Shown here piece after piece: positions 1 through 7,131 of a stretch of 16,542 nucleotides of DNA (within the stretch, counting starts at the first letter, position 1; each line of letters starts with the position of its first letter). Where the stretch lies: assembly GCA_043749095.1 (NCBI GenBank), contig JAYVEB010000067.1, positions 1 to 16,542 of the forward strand. The letters run 5' to 3'. Made by a program: the position numbers and the translations under genes. This stretch comes from PBB1 sp043749095 (lineage in GTDB: Bacteria > Pseudomonadota > Gammaproteobacteria > Burkholderiales > Burkholderiaceae_C). A model generated the notes under the pieces. The model was not told the origin of the DNA. It saw nothing but the letters and a program-made list of their open reading frames with translations, and did not search any database.

Positions 1-4
1 ATGG

Positions 5-25
5 CCAACCTCCTGTTCAGGTTGG
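5..25. repeat. Inverted repeat, possible end-of-gene hairpin
   Basis: CCAACCT (5-11) and AGGTTGG (19-25) form a perfect 7-bp stem with a 7-base loop. No T-run follows, so a rho-independent terminator is not supported. It may belong to a gene left of the window or to the leader of the surface-protein gene that starts at 117. Seen directly; function unknown. Confidence 0.4.
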
Positions 26-43
26 AGCATCTTCTCAGACAGA

Positions 44-62
44 TAGCTCATAGCGTGAGCTA
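44..62. repeat. Dyad TAGCTCA-N5-TGAGCTA upstream of surface-protein gene
   Basis: A perfect 7-bp inverted repeat with a 5-base spacer lies 55 bases upstream of the start codon at 117. Size and placement would suit an operator or a leader hairpin. No sigma-54 GG-N10-GC pattern, which some PEP-CTERM genes are known to use, was found nearby. Regulatory role is inference only. Confidence 0.35.
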
Positions 63-116
63 CCACCTGGGATAGCTGAACATTCTTGCTGATCAGGCAA
101 ACGTTTGGGAGTTTTC

Positions 117-722
117 ATGACACCACTCAAAGCCATTGCAGCCGCTGCAGTCGTTCTCGCAGCCGCTCAGGCGCACGCGATCTCGTTCACTGTGACCGAC
201 GGCGCGTTTTCGACGGTGGCCGGGGTCGCGACCGACACCTTTGACGCCGACGCGACGATCTCCCTGAACCTCACTGGCGGCGCGTTTTTCCCGATATCGG
301 GCGTGATGGGCGTCAGCGCCCGGCCACCAGGCTCTGAAGGGCAGTGGTGGTCGATCGGGAGCTCTGCACTTCAGCGTACCCCGGGCATCGTGAACCTGGA
401 CACCACGGCGACTTACTACGGTTTTTTGTGGGGTTCGCCGGACAGCTTCAACACGGTTTCATTCCTCTACAACGGCGCTTTGGTGGGGTCATTCACGGGC
501 ACGGATGTGTTGTCGCCAGCCGACGGCAACCAGGCTGCACGTCTGGGTGGTCAGTACGTGAACTTCTGGGCCGGCGAAGGCGAGCAATTCAACCAGGTGA
601 AGTTCAACTCCGACGGCGACGCGTTCGAGACCGACAACCACGCGGTGTTTCCGCCGTTCAGCATCAAGAAGCTACGCGCTGATGCTGGCCGGTCTGTGCG
701 CGATCGGGTTCATGTCCCGTAA
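117..722 (+). CDS. Npun_F0296-like exosortase-dependent surface protein, C-terminus frameshifted
   Basis: Secreted surface protein of unknown specific role. The ATG at 117 is preferred over the in-frame TTG at 105 because GGAG (108-111) sits 5 bases before it. Residues 1-22 are a signal peptide (Lys, a run of Ala/Val/Leu, then AQAHA). The body is rich in Gly, Thr, Ser and aromatics, with a YYGFLWGSPDSFN stretch and a final FETDNHAV. These match the Npun_F0296 family of PEP-CTERM proteins, from memory of the family rather than a search. Right after DNHAV the sequence goes wrong. The typical hydrophobic tail and basic end (SYALMLAGLCAIGFMSRNRR) are present but in another frame, 670-738, ending in TGA at 736-738. 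No Pro-Glu-Pro triplet is readable in any frame. As it stands the protein ends in an unrelated basic tail at 722 and should not be sorted by exosortase. Either a decayed gene or a sequencing error. Confidence 0.75.
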   Translation: MTPLKAIAAAAVVLAAAQAHAISFTVTDGAFSTVAGVATDTFDADATISLNLTGGAFFPISGVMGVSARPPGSEGQWWSIGSSALQRTPGIVNLDTTATYYGFLWGSPDSFNTVSFLYNGALVGSFTGTDVLSPADGNQAARLGGQYVNFWAGEGEQFNQVKFNSDGDAFETDNHAVFPPFSIKKLRADAGRSVRDRVHVP

Positions 723-738
723 TCGTCGGTCCGACTGA
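670..738 (+). other. Out-of-frame PEP-CTERM tail (transmembrane helix plus Arg cluster)
   Basis: In a frame shifted relative to the upstream surface-protein gene, this stretch reads SYALMLAGLCAIGFMSRNRRSD and stop. That is the usual end of a PEP-CTERM sorting signal: a hydrophobic helix followed by Arg residues. The preceding codons in this frame do not encode Pro-Glu-Pro. At least one net +1 shift between about 645 and 670 is needed to rejoin it to the gene. The tail itself is clear; the cause of the shift is not. Confidence 0.75.
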
Positions 739-753
739 GGCTCGACCACTCCG

Positions 754-780
754 AGAAAGGCCCCTGTGGGGGCCTTTCTT
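754..780 (+). terminator. Rho-independent terminator after surface-protein gene
   Basis: AGAAAGGCCCC (754-764) and GGGGCCTTTCT (769-779) form a perfect 11-bp stem with a TGTG loop. The descending arm carries the T-rich run TTTCTT. It lies 16 bases beyond the out-of-frame stop at 738, which supports 736-738 as the ancestral end of that gene. The A-rich ascending arm means it could also work from the other side. Confidence 0.85.
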
Positions 781-782
781 GC

Positions 783-810
783 GCCTGCCGAGCGCAGCGG
801 CTCGGCAGGC
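783..810. repeat. Second perfect hairpin, upstream of cysE
   Basis: GCCTGCCGAGC (783-793) and GCTCGGCAGGC (800-810) form a perfect 11-bp stem with a 6-base loop, GCAGCG. It starts only three bases after the preceding terminator. No T-run follows it, so it looks like a GC-rich leader or insulator hairpin and not a second canonical terminator. It lies 38 bases before the cysE start. Confidence 0.6.
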
Positions 811-848
811 GTGCGGCTAGACTGGTTGCTGACCACACCCAACAAACC

Positions 849-1628
849 ATGTTCCAGCGCCTCCGTGAAGACATCGCATGCATCCTCGAGCGCGACCCCG
901 CGGCGCGCAGTTCGTGGGAGGTGCTGACCTGCTATCCGGGCCTGCATGCGCTGGTGCTGCACCGTCGGGCGCACTGGTTCTGGCAGCATGGCTGGTACTG
1001 GCTGGGTCGCTTCATCTCGCATCTGGCGCGCTTCGTCTCGGGCATCGAGATCCATCCTGGCGCCCGGATCGGCCGGCGGGTCTTCATCGACCACGGCATG
1101 GGGGTGGTCGTCGGCGAGACGGCCGAGATCGGTGACGACTGCACCATCTACCAAGGTGTCACGCTCGGTGGCACGTCGCTGGCCAAAGGCGCCAAACGCC
1201 ACCCGACGCTCGGGCGCGGCGTGATCGTGGGCGCCAATTCGCAGGTACTGGGCGGCTTCACCGTCGGCGCCAATGCCCGCGTGGGCTCGAACGCCGTCGT
1301 GCTGAAGCCGGTCCCTGCTGGCGCGACGGCGGTCGGCAACCCGGCCCGCATCATCGATGCGCAGGCCGATGCAGCGCGCGAGGCGACGGCCGCCAAGATG
1401 GGTTTCTCAGCGTACGGCATCACGCAGGGCGACGACCCGGTGGCGCAAGCGATGAAGGGTTTGATCGACAACGCGGCAACCCAGGAGCATCAGATCACGC
1501 TGCTGTGGCAGGCGATCGAGACGCTGTCGGCCGGCACCGGCGAACACGCGCGAGCCAACTGCGTGCCGCCCGACGCCCAGACCACAGACCAGTTCGACGC
1601 CGCGGCGCTGAGCCAGCTCGTCAAATAG
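849..1628 (+). CDS. cysE: Serine O-acetyltransferase
   Basis: Transfers an acetyl group from acetyl-CoA to L-serine, giving O-acetylserine for cysteine synthesis in the cytoplasm. The 259-residue product has a short helical N-terminus (about 1-65). A left-handed beta-helix of hexapeptide repeats follows: IHPGARIG from 68, FIDHGMGVVVGET at 79-91 with the catalytic-type His82, GVTLGGT at 103-109, RHPTLG at 117-122, and the closing VGNPARII. The family's catalytic Asp before IHP (VDIHP in E. coli) is Glu67 here, as in the short Bacillus-type enzymes (GIEIHPGA). A 90-residue tail follows the helix. The gene stands alone after the two hairpins and converges on mog with a 6-base gap. No leader peptide or riboswitch was recognised. 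Confidence 0.95.
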   Translation: MFQRLREDIACILERDPAARSSWEVLTCYPGLHALVLHRRAHWFWQHGWYWLGRFISHLARFVSGIEIHPGARIGRRVFIDHGMGVVVGETAEIGDDCTIYQGVTLGGTSLAKGAKRHPTLGRGVIVGANSQVLGGFTVGANARVGSNAVVLKPVPAGATAVGNPARIIDAQADAAREATAAKMGFSAYGITQGDDPVAQAMKGLIDNAATQEHQITLLWQAIETLSAGTGEHARANCVPPDAQTTDQFDAAALSQLVK

Positions 1629-1642
1629 CGCGGATCACCGCG
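1629..1642. repeat. Small hairpin between convergent cysE and mog
   Basis: CGCGG (1629-1633), ATCA loop, CCGCG (1638-1642). The stem starts right after the cysE stop and covers the mog stop codon (1635-1637). There is no T-run on either side, so factor-independent termination is unlikely. It is the only obvious structure in the 6-base gap between the two genes. Confidence 0.35.
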
Positions 1643-2240
1643 GCGCGGGTCGCAGTGCCGACTTCGGCCGGAACGCCTTGCACAGCACCGGGTCGGTCTC
1701 CAGGTACGGCCCGCCGATCAGGTCGATGCAGTAGGGCACCGCGGCGAAGATGCCCGGCACCGGCGGCGTGGCCGAAGGCAGCCCTTCGAGGGTTTCCGCG
1801 ATCGACTTGGGCTGCCCCGGCAGGTTGATGATCAGGGCCTGGCCGCGGACCACGGCGACCTGACGCGACAGGATCGCGGTGGGTACAAAGTGCAGGCTGA
1901 TGCTGCGCATCTGTTCGCCGAAGCCCGGCATCACCTTGTGCGCCACCGCCAGTGTGGCCTCGGGTGTCACGTCGCGCGGCGCGGGGCCGGTGCCTCCGGT
2001 GGTCAGCACCAAGTGGCAGCCAGCCTCATCGACCAGTTCGCACAGCGCGGCGCTGATGCCGGCCTGATCGTCGGGAATCAGCCGGGTTTCCCAGTGCACC
2101 GGGTTGCGCACCGCACGAGACATCCAGTCCTTCAGTGCTGGCACGCCCTTGTCCTCGTAGACCCCTGCTGACGCACGGTCACTGATCGACACGATGCCGA
2201 TGCGCACCGTGTCCAAGGCAGCGGCGTCGAGTTCACTCAT
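1635..2240 (-). CDS. mog: Molybdopterin adenylyltransferase
   Basis: Adenylates molybdopterin with ATP before molybdenum insertion, the third stage of molybdenum cofactor synthesis, in the cytoplasm. The 201-residue protein is a MoCF-biosynthesis (MogA/MoaB) fold. It has IGIVSISDRASAGVYEDKG at 14-32, the nucleotide/MPT loop LTTGGTGPAPRDVTPEAT at 79-96 with Asp90, and the NLPGQPKS loop at 139-146. The long form with the conserved IDLIGGPYLET near the C-terminus fits Mog better than MoaB. It lies 21 bases after darP in the same direction, probably one transcript. The cofactor partners moaA and mobA are about 11 kb away. Confidence 0.93.
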   Translation of the reverse strand: MSELDAAALDTVRIGIVSISDRASAGVYEDKGVPALKDWMSRAVRNPVHWETRLIPDDQAGISAALCELVDEAGCHLVLTTGGTGPAPRDVTPEATLAVAHKVMPGFGEQMRSISLHFVPTAILSRQVAVVRGQALIINLPGQPKSIAETLEGLPSATPPVPGIFAAVPYCIDLIGGPYLETDPVLCKAFRPKSALRPAPR

Positions 2241-2261
2241 GGCGGTGTCGACGCGGAGGAC

Positions 2262-2837
2262 TCAACTACCGTCAGCGGCCGGCGCTGACGGCGTCGCTGG
2301 CGTCGCGGGGTATTGCCGGATGAACTTGAACAGTTCGCGAAAGGCCTTGCCGCTGCGCTGCTCGGGCAGCACCGAGGCGTCCTTGCGTGCCGCGCGGATC
2401 AGGCTGCGCAACTGCTGCACATCGGCCTGTGGGTGCTCGGCGGTCCAGGCGGTCAACGCGTCGTCGCTGGCGATCAGCTCGGCGCGCCAGCGTTCGGCAT
2501 CGTGCAGCGCGAGCGCGTCCTTCGCGTGACCGAGCTGCATCGAAGCGACCGCTTCGCGCAGCGGCTCGGGGTCGCTGCGGCGCATCAGCTTGCCGATGTA
2601 CTGCATCTGGCGGCGCCGGCCTTCGTGCGTCTTGGTGCCGCGGTACTGGCGAATCGCATCGAGCAGGATCTCGTCCATCGGCAGGTCGACCAGCCGGTTG
2701 TCCGGCATCTCGACCAGCGCCACGCCCAGGTCCTGCAGATCGTGCGAATCCTTCTTGCGCCGTGTCTTGCTCGGGCGGGTCAGCCAGGCCGGAATCGGTT
2801 CGGCATCGGTGGGGTCTGGGGACTCGTTGTGTGGCAT
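2262..2837 (-). CDS. darP: Ribosome-associated protein DarP (YjgA family)
   Basis: Small basic protein that binds the large ribosomal subunit during late 50S maturation (role known for E. coli DarP/YjgA). The 191 residues include a KTRRKKDSHDLQDLG stretch at 24-38, LPMDEILLDAIRQYRGTK at 52-69, and the family signature EGRRRQMQYIGKLMR at 72-86, followed by a helical C-terminal half. Residues 1-20 are Pro/Asp/Glu-rich and probably disordered. It is the first gene of a darP-mog pair and is divergent from pmbA, an order common in Burkholderiales (known from family context, not searched here). Confidence 0.93.
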   Translation of the reverse strand: MPHNESPDPTDAEPIPAWLTRPSKTRRKKDSHDLQDLGVALVEMPDNRLVDLPMDEILLDAIRQYRGTKTHEGRRRQMQYIGKLMRRSDPEPLREAVASMQLGHAKDALALHDAERWRAELIASDDALTAWTAEHPQADVQQLRSLIRAARKDASVLPEQRSGKAFRELFKFIRQYPATPATPSAPAADGS

Positions 2838-3022
2838 GGGTCGGCGGTGTGAGCAGGGCGCGGGGCGAAACGCAGAGTGCGCTCGCCGGTGGAAAGCCGC
2901 TGGGTATCATAGTAATGGTACTGATCAGCGCCGTGGCACACGAGGCCGCCTGGGCGCGACCGAGATCCCGATCCCTGTTCCTGTTGCGGCCTGCGCCGCA
3001 CACCAACCGACGTCCCCCATCC
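2838..3022. promoter_or_regulatory. Divergent darP/pmbA intergenic region
   Basis: A 185-base gap between divergent genes. It is GC-rich except for an AT-richer island at 2903-2928 containing TATCAT (2905-2910) on the plus strand and TATGAT/TACTAT on the minus strand. This is the likely promoter zone for one or both genes. No convincing -35 box was found at 16-18 bases from any of these hexamers, so the exact promoters are not assigned. Confidence 0.35.
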
Positions 3023-4420
3023 ATGCCCCCAAAGACCTCGCCGTCATCCGCGTCCACCGGCTTCGCGTACGCCCGTGCCGACTTCCAGCAACTGGTTGAT
3101 GACGCGCTGAAGTTCGCCGCCCAAATCGGTGCCAGCGATGCCGGTGCCGAGGTGTCCGAGGGCGTCGGCCTGTCGGTGTCGGTGCGCAAGGGCGAGATCG
3201 AGAACGTCGAGCGCAACCGCGACAAGTCGATCAGCGTGTCGGTCTACATCGGCCAGCGGCGCGGCAATGCGAGCACCTCCGACTTCTCGCGCGCTGCACT
3301 CGAACAGACGGTGCGGGCAGCCCACGACATCGCCCGTTTCACCGCCGACGATCCGGCGGCCGGCCTGCCCGATGCCGCCGATCTGGCGATGGGTGAGGCC
3401 GCCACGCGCGACCTCGACCTGTTCCACCCGTGGGCCATCGATGCGGCCGGTGCGGCCGACATCGCCCGGCGCTGCGAGCAGGCCGCCTTGACGCTGGATC
3501 CGCGCATCACCAATTCCGAAGGTGGGGGTGTGTCGGCGCAGCAGTCGCATTTCTTCGCCGGCAACAGCTGCGGTTTTCGCGGCGGTTATGCCAGCTCGCG
3601 GCATTCGCTGTCCGTGGCACCGATCGCCTCGCTGCCGGGCCGCCGTGGCGACGATATGCAGCGCGACGCCTGGTACAGCTCGATGCGCTCGGCCGATCAA
3701 CTGGCCGCGCCCGAGGCGGTCGGCCGCTACGCCGCCGAACGCGCGCTGTCGCGGCTGAAGTCGCGCAAGGTCAAAACCTGCGAGGTGCCGGTGCTGTTCG
3801 AATCGACCGTCGCGGCCGGCCTGCTCGGCGCCTATGTGCAGGCCACCAGCGGCGGCGCGCTGTACCGCAAGTCGAGCTTTCTGCTCGACAGCCTGGGCAA
3901 GCGGGTGCTGGCCAAGCACATCGACATCCACGAAGACCCGCACCAGCTGCGCGGCAAGGCCAGCGCGCCGTTCGATGACGAGGGCGTGGTGACCCGCGCG
4001 CGCGATGTCGTCAAGGGCGGCGTGGCGCAGGGCTACTTCCTGTCGAGCTACTCGGCGCGCAAGCTCGGCATGCACACCACTGGGCATGCCGGCGGCTCGC
4101 AGAACCTGACGCTCGCCAGCCGGCTGACCCAGCCCGGCGACGATCTACCGGCGATGCTGCGCAAGCTCGACCGCGGCCTGTTCGTGATCGAGCTGATGGG
4201 GCAGGGCGTCAACCCGGTCACCGGCGACTATTCGCGCGGTGCGGCCGGCTTCTGGGTCGAGCGCGGTCGCATCGTGCACCCGGTCAACGAGATCACGATC
4301 GCCGGCAACCTGAAGAAGATGTTCAAGGGCATCGTCGCCGTGGGGGCCGATGCCTACACCACCGGGGGTAAAACCATTGGTTCGGTGCTGATCGATTCGA
4401 TGAAGATCGCCGGCAGCTGA
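3023..4420 (+). CDS. pmbA: Metalloprotease-related protein PmbA/TldE
   Basis: Partner of TldD in the TldD/TldE protease, known for microcin B17 maturation, CcdA degradation and processing of modified peptides. The metal site lies in TldD, and no HExxxH motif is seen here. The ATG at 3023 gives 465 residues, close to the family length. The open frame runs back to 2387, but that extension overlaps darP on the other strand and has no family character. Visible signatures are VRKGEIENVERNRDKSISVSV in the N-terminal domain, VLFESTVAAGLLGAYVQATSGGALYRKSSFL in the middle, and GQGVNPVTGDYSRGAAGFWVE plus GNLKKMF near the end. tldD is not in the window. Confidence 0.95.
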   Translation: MPPKTSPSSASTGFAYARADFQQLVDDALKFAAQIGASDAGAEVSEGVGLSVSVRKGEIENVERNRDKSISVSVYIGQRRGNASTSDFSRAALEQTVRAAHDIARFTADDPAAGLPDAADLAMGEAATRDLDLFHPWAIDAAGAADIARRCEQAALTLDPRITNSEGGGVSAQQSHFFAGNSCGFRGGYASSRHSLSVAPIASLPGRRGDDMQRDAWYSSMRSADQLAAPEAVGRYAAERALSRLKSRKVKTCEVPVLFESTVAAGLLGAYVQATSGGALYRKSSFLLDSLGKRVLAKHIDIHEDPHQLRGKASAPFDDEGVVTRARDVVKGGVAQGYFLSSYSARKLGMHTTGHAGGSQNLTLASRLTQPGDDLPAMLRKLDRGLFVIELMGQGVNPVTGDYSRGAAGFWVERGRIVHPVNEITIAGNLKKMFKGIVAVGADAYTTGGKTIGSVLIDSMKIAGS

Positions 4421-4458
4421 GCCCGACTCCCGACCTGCACGCCCGCGGAAAATCGCCC

Positions 4459-5541
4459 ATGCAACGTCGCCGATTCATCCACCACAGCGGCCTGGCGGGT
4501 GTGCTGGCCGCTGGTGCCGCACCGGCCATCGTCCACGCCCAGGCCCATCTGCGCTGGCGCCTGGCTTCCAGCTTTCCGAAGTCGCTGGACACCATCTTCG
4601 GCACGGCCGAGCTGTTTGCGAAGAAGGTCGGCGAGATGACCGGCGGAAAATTCCAGATCAGCGTCCACCCGGGTGGTGAACTGCTGCCGCCGTTCGGTGT
4701 GGTCGACGGCGTGCAGGCCGGCACGGTCGAGATGGCGCACACCGTGCCCTACTACTACTTCGGCAAGGACGAAACCTTCGCCATCGGTGCGGCCATTCCG
4801 TTCGGCCTGAATTCACGCCAGATGAGCGCCTGGACCTTCCAAGGCAATGGCCTGAAGCTGATGCGCGAGTTCTACGCCAGGTACAACATCATCAACTTCC
4901 CCGGCGGCAACACCGGCGTGCAGATGGGCGGCTGGTACCGCAAGGAAATCAAGTCGCTGGCGGACATGAAGGGCCTGAAGATGCGCATCGGCGGCTTTGC
5001 CGGCCGCGTCATCGAACGCATGGGTGCGGTGTCGCAGAGCATCCCGGGCGGCGAGGTGTATCAGGCGCTGGAAAAAGGCACGATCGACGCGGTCGAATGG
5101 ATCGGCCCGTACGACGACGAGAAGCTCGGCTTCTACAAGGTCGCACCGGTTTACCACTACCCCGGCTGGTGGGAGGGTGGCCCGCAGGTCGACTTCTTCA
5201 TCAACACCCAGGCCTACGCGGCCTTGTCGGCCGAGCACAAGGCGATCGTCGAAGCGGCCGCCGCGGTGGCCCACATCGACATGCAGGCCCGCTACGACGC
5301 GAAGAACCCGGCCGCGCTGAAGTCGCTGGTCAAGGCCGGCGTGAAGGTGCTGCCATTTCCGAAGGCGGTGCTCGACGAGGCCTTCAAGCAATCGATGCAG
5401 CTCTACAACGAGCTGAGCGCGAAGAACCCGAACTGGAAGAAGGTCTACGAAGACTATTCAGCCTTCCGCCGAGAACAGAACCTGTGGTTCCGCTTCGCCG
5501 AGGCGAGCTTCGACCGCTACATGCAAAGCGTCAAGCTCTGA
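4459..5541 (+). CDS. TRAP transporter substrate-binding protein, TakP-like
   Basis: Periplasmic ligand-binding subunit of a tripartite ATP-independent periplasmic transporter. The 360 residues start with a Tat-like signal, QRRRFIHHSGLAGVLAAG, ending near AIVHAQA at 22-28. The body is a DctP-type fold with FAKKVGEMTGGKFQISVHPGGEL, MKGLKMRIGG around Arg176, and GGEVYQALEKGTIDAVEWIGP at 197-217 followed by YDDEKLGF. Glu213-Trp214 and the PGWWEGG loop are typical of the branch that includes TakP (2-oxo acids such as pyruvate) and related lactate binders. That ligand class is family inference; the true substrate is unknown. It lies 38 bases after pmbA, so read-through is possible, and its stop is 12 bases from the convergent dctM stop. 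Confidence 0.92.
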   Translation: MQRRRFIHHSGLAGVLAAGAAPAIVHAQAHLRWRLASSFPKSLDTIFGTAELFAKKVGEMTGGKFQISVHPGGELLPPFGVVDGVQAGTVEMAHTVPYYYFGKDETFAIGAAIPFGLNSRQMSAWTFQGNGLKLMREFYARYNIINFPGGNTGVQMGGWYRKEIKSLADMKGLKMRIGGFAGRVIERMGAVSQSIPGGEVYQALEKGTIDAVEWIGPYDDEKLGFYKVAPVYHYPGWWEGGPQVDFFINTQAYAALSAEHKAIVEAAAAVAHIDMQARYDAKNPAALKSLVKAGVKVLPFPKAVLDEAFKQSMQLYNELSAKNPNWKKVYEDYSAFRREQNLWFRFAEASFDRYMQSVKL

Positions 5542-5553
5542 CGGGGTTGCGCA

Positions 5554-7131
5554 TCACTTCGGTGGCGCCTTGCGATCGGCTTCGACCGACTCCTGCAGCG
5601 CTTTCAACGGGTCTTCGTCGGCGGCGTTCGGGTCGTGCGATGCCGCGGCGCTGGCCGCATCGGCGGCATCCGTCGCGTTCTGGTCGGTCTGCATCTGCTG
5701 CAGCACCGCGTCGGCGTCGATCTTTGTCGCTTCATGGCTGCCGCGCGACACCAGCTGCGGGAACGCGATGATCAGCGCGACCATCGTCAGCTGGATCAGC
5801 ACGAACGGAATCGCGCCGCGGTAGATCTGCCCGATCGTGACCGGTGCGATGCGCTGGCCGGTCACAGCGTCGGTGTATTTGTGTTCCGGTGCGACGCTGC
5901 GCAGGTAGAACAGCGCGAAGCCGAACGGTGGGTGCATGAACGAAGTCTGCATGTTGACCGCCAGCAGCACGCCGAACCACACCAGGTCGATGCCCAGCGC
6001 ACTGGCCACTGGGGCGAGCAGCGGCACCACGATGAAGGCCAGTTCGAAGAAGTCGAGGAAAAACGCCAGCACGAAGATCAGCGCGTTGACGACGATCAGG
6101 AAGCCCAGCATGCCACCGGGCAGCCCCGTCAGCAGGTGCTCGACCCACTTCGGGCCATCGACCGCCTGGAACGCCAGGCTGAACACCGTCGAGCCGATCA
6201 GGATGAACAGCACGAAGCACGACAGCCGGGCGGTGCTCTCCATCGCCTGGCGCAGCAGGCCCATGTCGAGACGCTTGCGCACGATCGCCATCACCAGCGC
6301 ACCAGCCGCGCCCATCGCGCCGCCTTCGGTGGGCGTGGCGATGCCGAGGAAGATCGTGCCCAGCACCAGGAAGATCAGCGCCAGCGGCGGCACCATCACC
6401 AGAGCCACACGCCCATACAGCCGTGCCTGTGCCTGCCAGCCCGAGGCCATCGGTTGACCGCCCGGCGTGCGGGCTTCGGCCGGCATTGCCGGCACCCACT
6501 GCGGCCGCACCAGGCTGACCACCAGCACGTAGAGCACATACAGCCCGGTCAGCAGCAACGCCGGGCCGAAGGCACCCTGGTAGAGGTCGCCGACGCTCTG
6601 CCCCAGCTGGTCGGCCAGCACGATCAGCACCAGCGACGGCGGGATGATCTGCGCTAGCGTGCCCGAGGCGGCGATCACTCCGCTGGCCACCCGCCGGTCG
6701 TAGCCATGGCGCAGCATGATCGGCAGCGAGATCAGCCCCATCGAGATCACCGAGGCCGCGACCACGCCGGTGGTGGCCGCCAGCATCGCGCCGACGAAAA
6801 TCACTGCATAGGCGAGGCCGCCGCGGATCGGGCCGAACAGCTGACCGATGGTGTCCAGCAGGTCCTCGGCCATGCCCGAGCGTTCGAGGATCAGGCCCAT
6901 GAAGGTGAAGAACGGGATCGCCAGCAGCGTGTCGTTCTGCATGATGCCGACGATGCGCAGCGGCAGCGCCTGCATCAGCGACGCCGGCAGCAGGCCCAGC
7001 TCGATGCCGACCCCCGCATAGAACAGCCCGCAGGCGCCCAGCGAGAACGCGACTGGGTAGCCCACCAGCAGGAAGATCACCAGCGAGCCGAACATCAGCG
7101 GCGCGATGTTGGCGGCGATCAGCTCGTGCAT
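5554..7131 (-). CDS. dctM: TRAP transporter large permease subunit DctM
   Basis: The 12- to 13-helix inner-membrane subunit that carries the solute using a sodium gradient. The 525 residues show the family pattern: FGSLVIFLLVGYPVAFSLG at the N-terminus, LLAIPFFTFMGLILERSGMAEDLL, GATTGVVAASVISMGLISLP-like re-entrant segments, GTLAQIIPPSLVLIVLA, ATPTEGGAMGAAGAL, and FFLDFFELAFIVVPLLAP. Conserved helices end near residue 465. The remaining 60 or so residues are polar and rich in Ala, Asp and Gln (ATKIDADAVLQQMQTDQN and on), which is beyond the usual end of DctM. The start overlaps the dctQ stop as TGATG, implying translational coupling. The matching binding protein is coded on the opposite strand. 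Confidence 0.94.
   Translation of the reverse strand: MHELIAANIAPLMFGSLVIFLLVGYPVAFSLGACGLFYAGVGIELGLLPASLMQALPLRIVGIMQNDTLLAIPFFTFMGLILERSGMAEDLLDTIGQLFGPIRGGLAYAVIFVGAMLAATTGVVAASVISMGLISLPIMLRHGYDRRVASGVIAASGTLAQIIPPSLVLIVLADQLGQSVGDLYQGAFGPALLLTGLYVLYVLVVSLVRPQWVPAMPAEARTPGGQPMASGWQAQARLYGRVALVMVPPLALIFLVLGTIFLGIATPTEGGAMGAAGALVMAIVRKRLDMGLLRQAMESTARLSCFVLFILIGSTVFSLAFQAVDGPKWVEHLLTGLPGGMLGFLIVVNALIFVLAFFLDFFELAFIVVPLLAPVASALGIDLVWFGVLLAVNMQTSFMHPPFGFALFYLRSVAPEHKYTDAVTGQRIAPVTIGQIYRGAIPFVLIQLTMVALIIAFPQLVSRGSHEATKIDADAVLQQMQTDQNATDAADAASAAASHDPNAADEDPLKALQESVEADRKAPPK

Noticed and set aside
86..100. TTGC-TGATCAG-GCAA dyad as an operator
   Set aside because: Only 4-bp arms around a TGATCA core with offset symmetry; expected by chance at this length.
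60..116. Sigma-54 promoter upstream of the surface-protein gene
   Set aside because: Some PEP-CTERM genes use PrsK/PrsR and sigma-54, so I looked for GG-N10-GC. TTGCT occurs at 86-90, but no GG is correctly spaced before it.
2387..3022. 212-codon N-terminal extension of pmbA
   Set aside because: It overlaps darP antisense, is Arg/Ser-rich, and would place the family start deep inside the protein. The ATG at 3023 gives the normal length.
3044..4087. 347-codon open frame antisense to pmbA
   Set aside because: Shadow of a conserved gene; composition is Ala/Gly/Arg/His-rich and no family was recognised.
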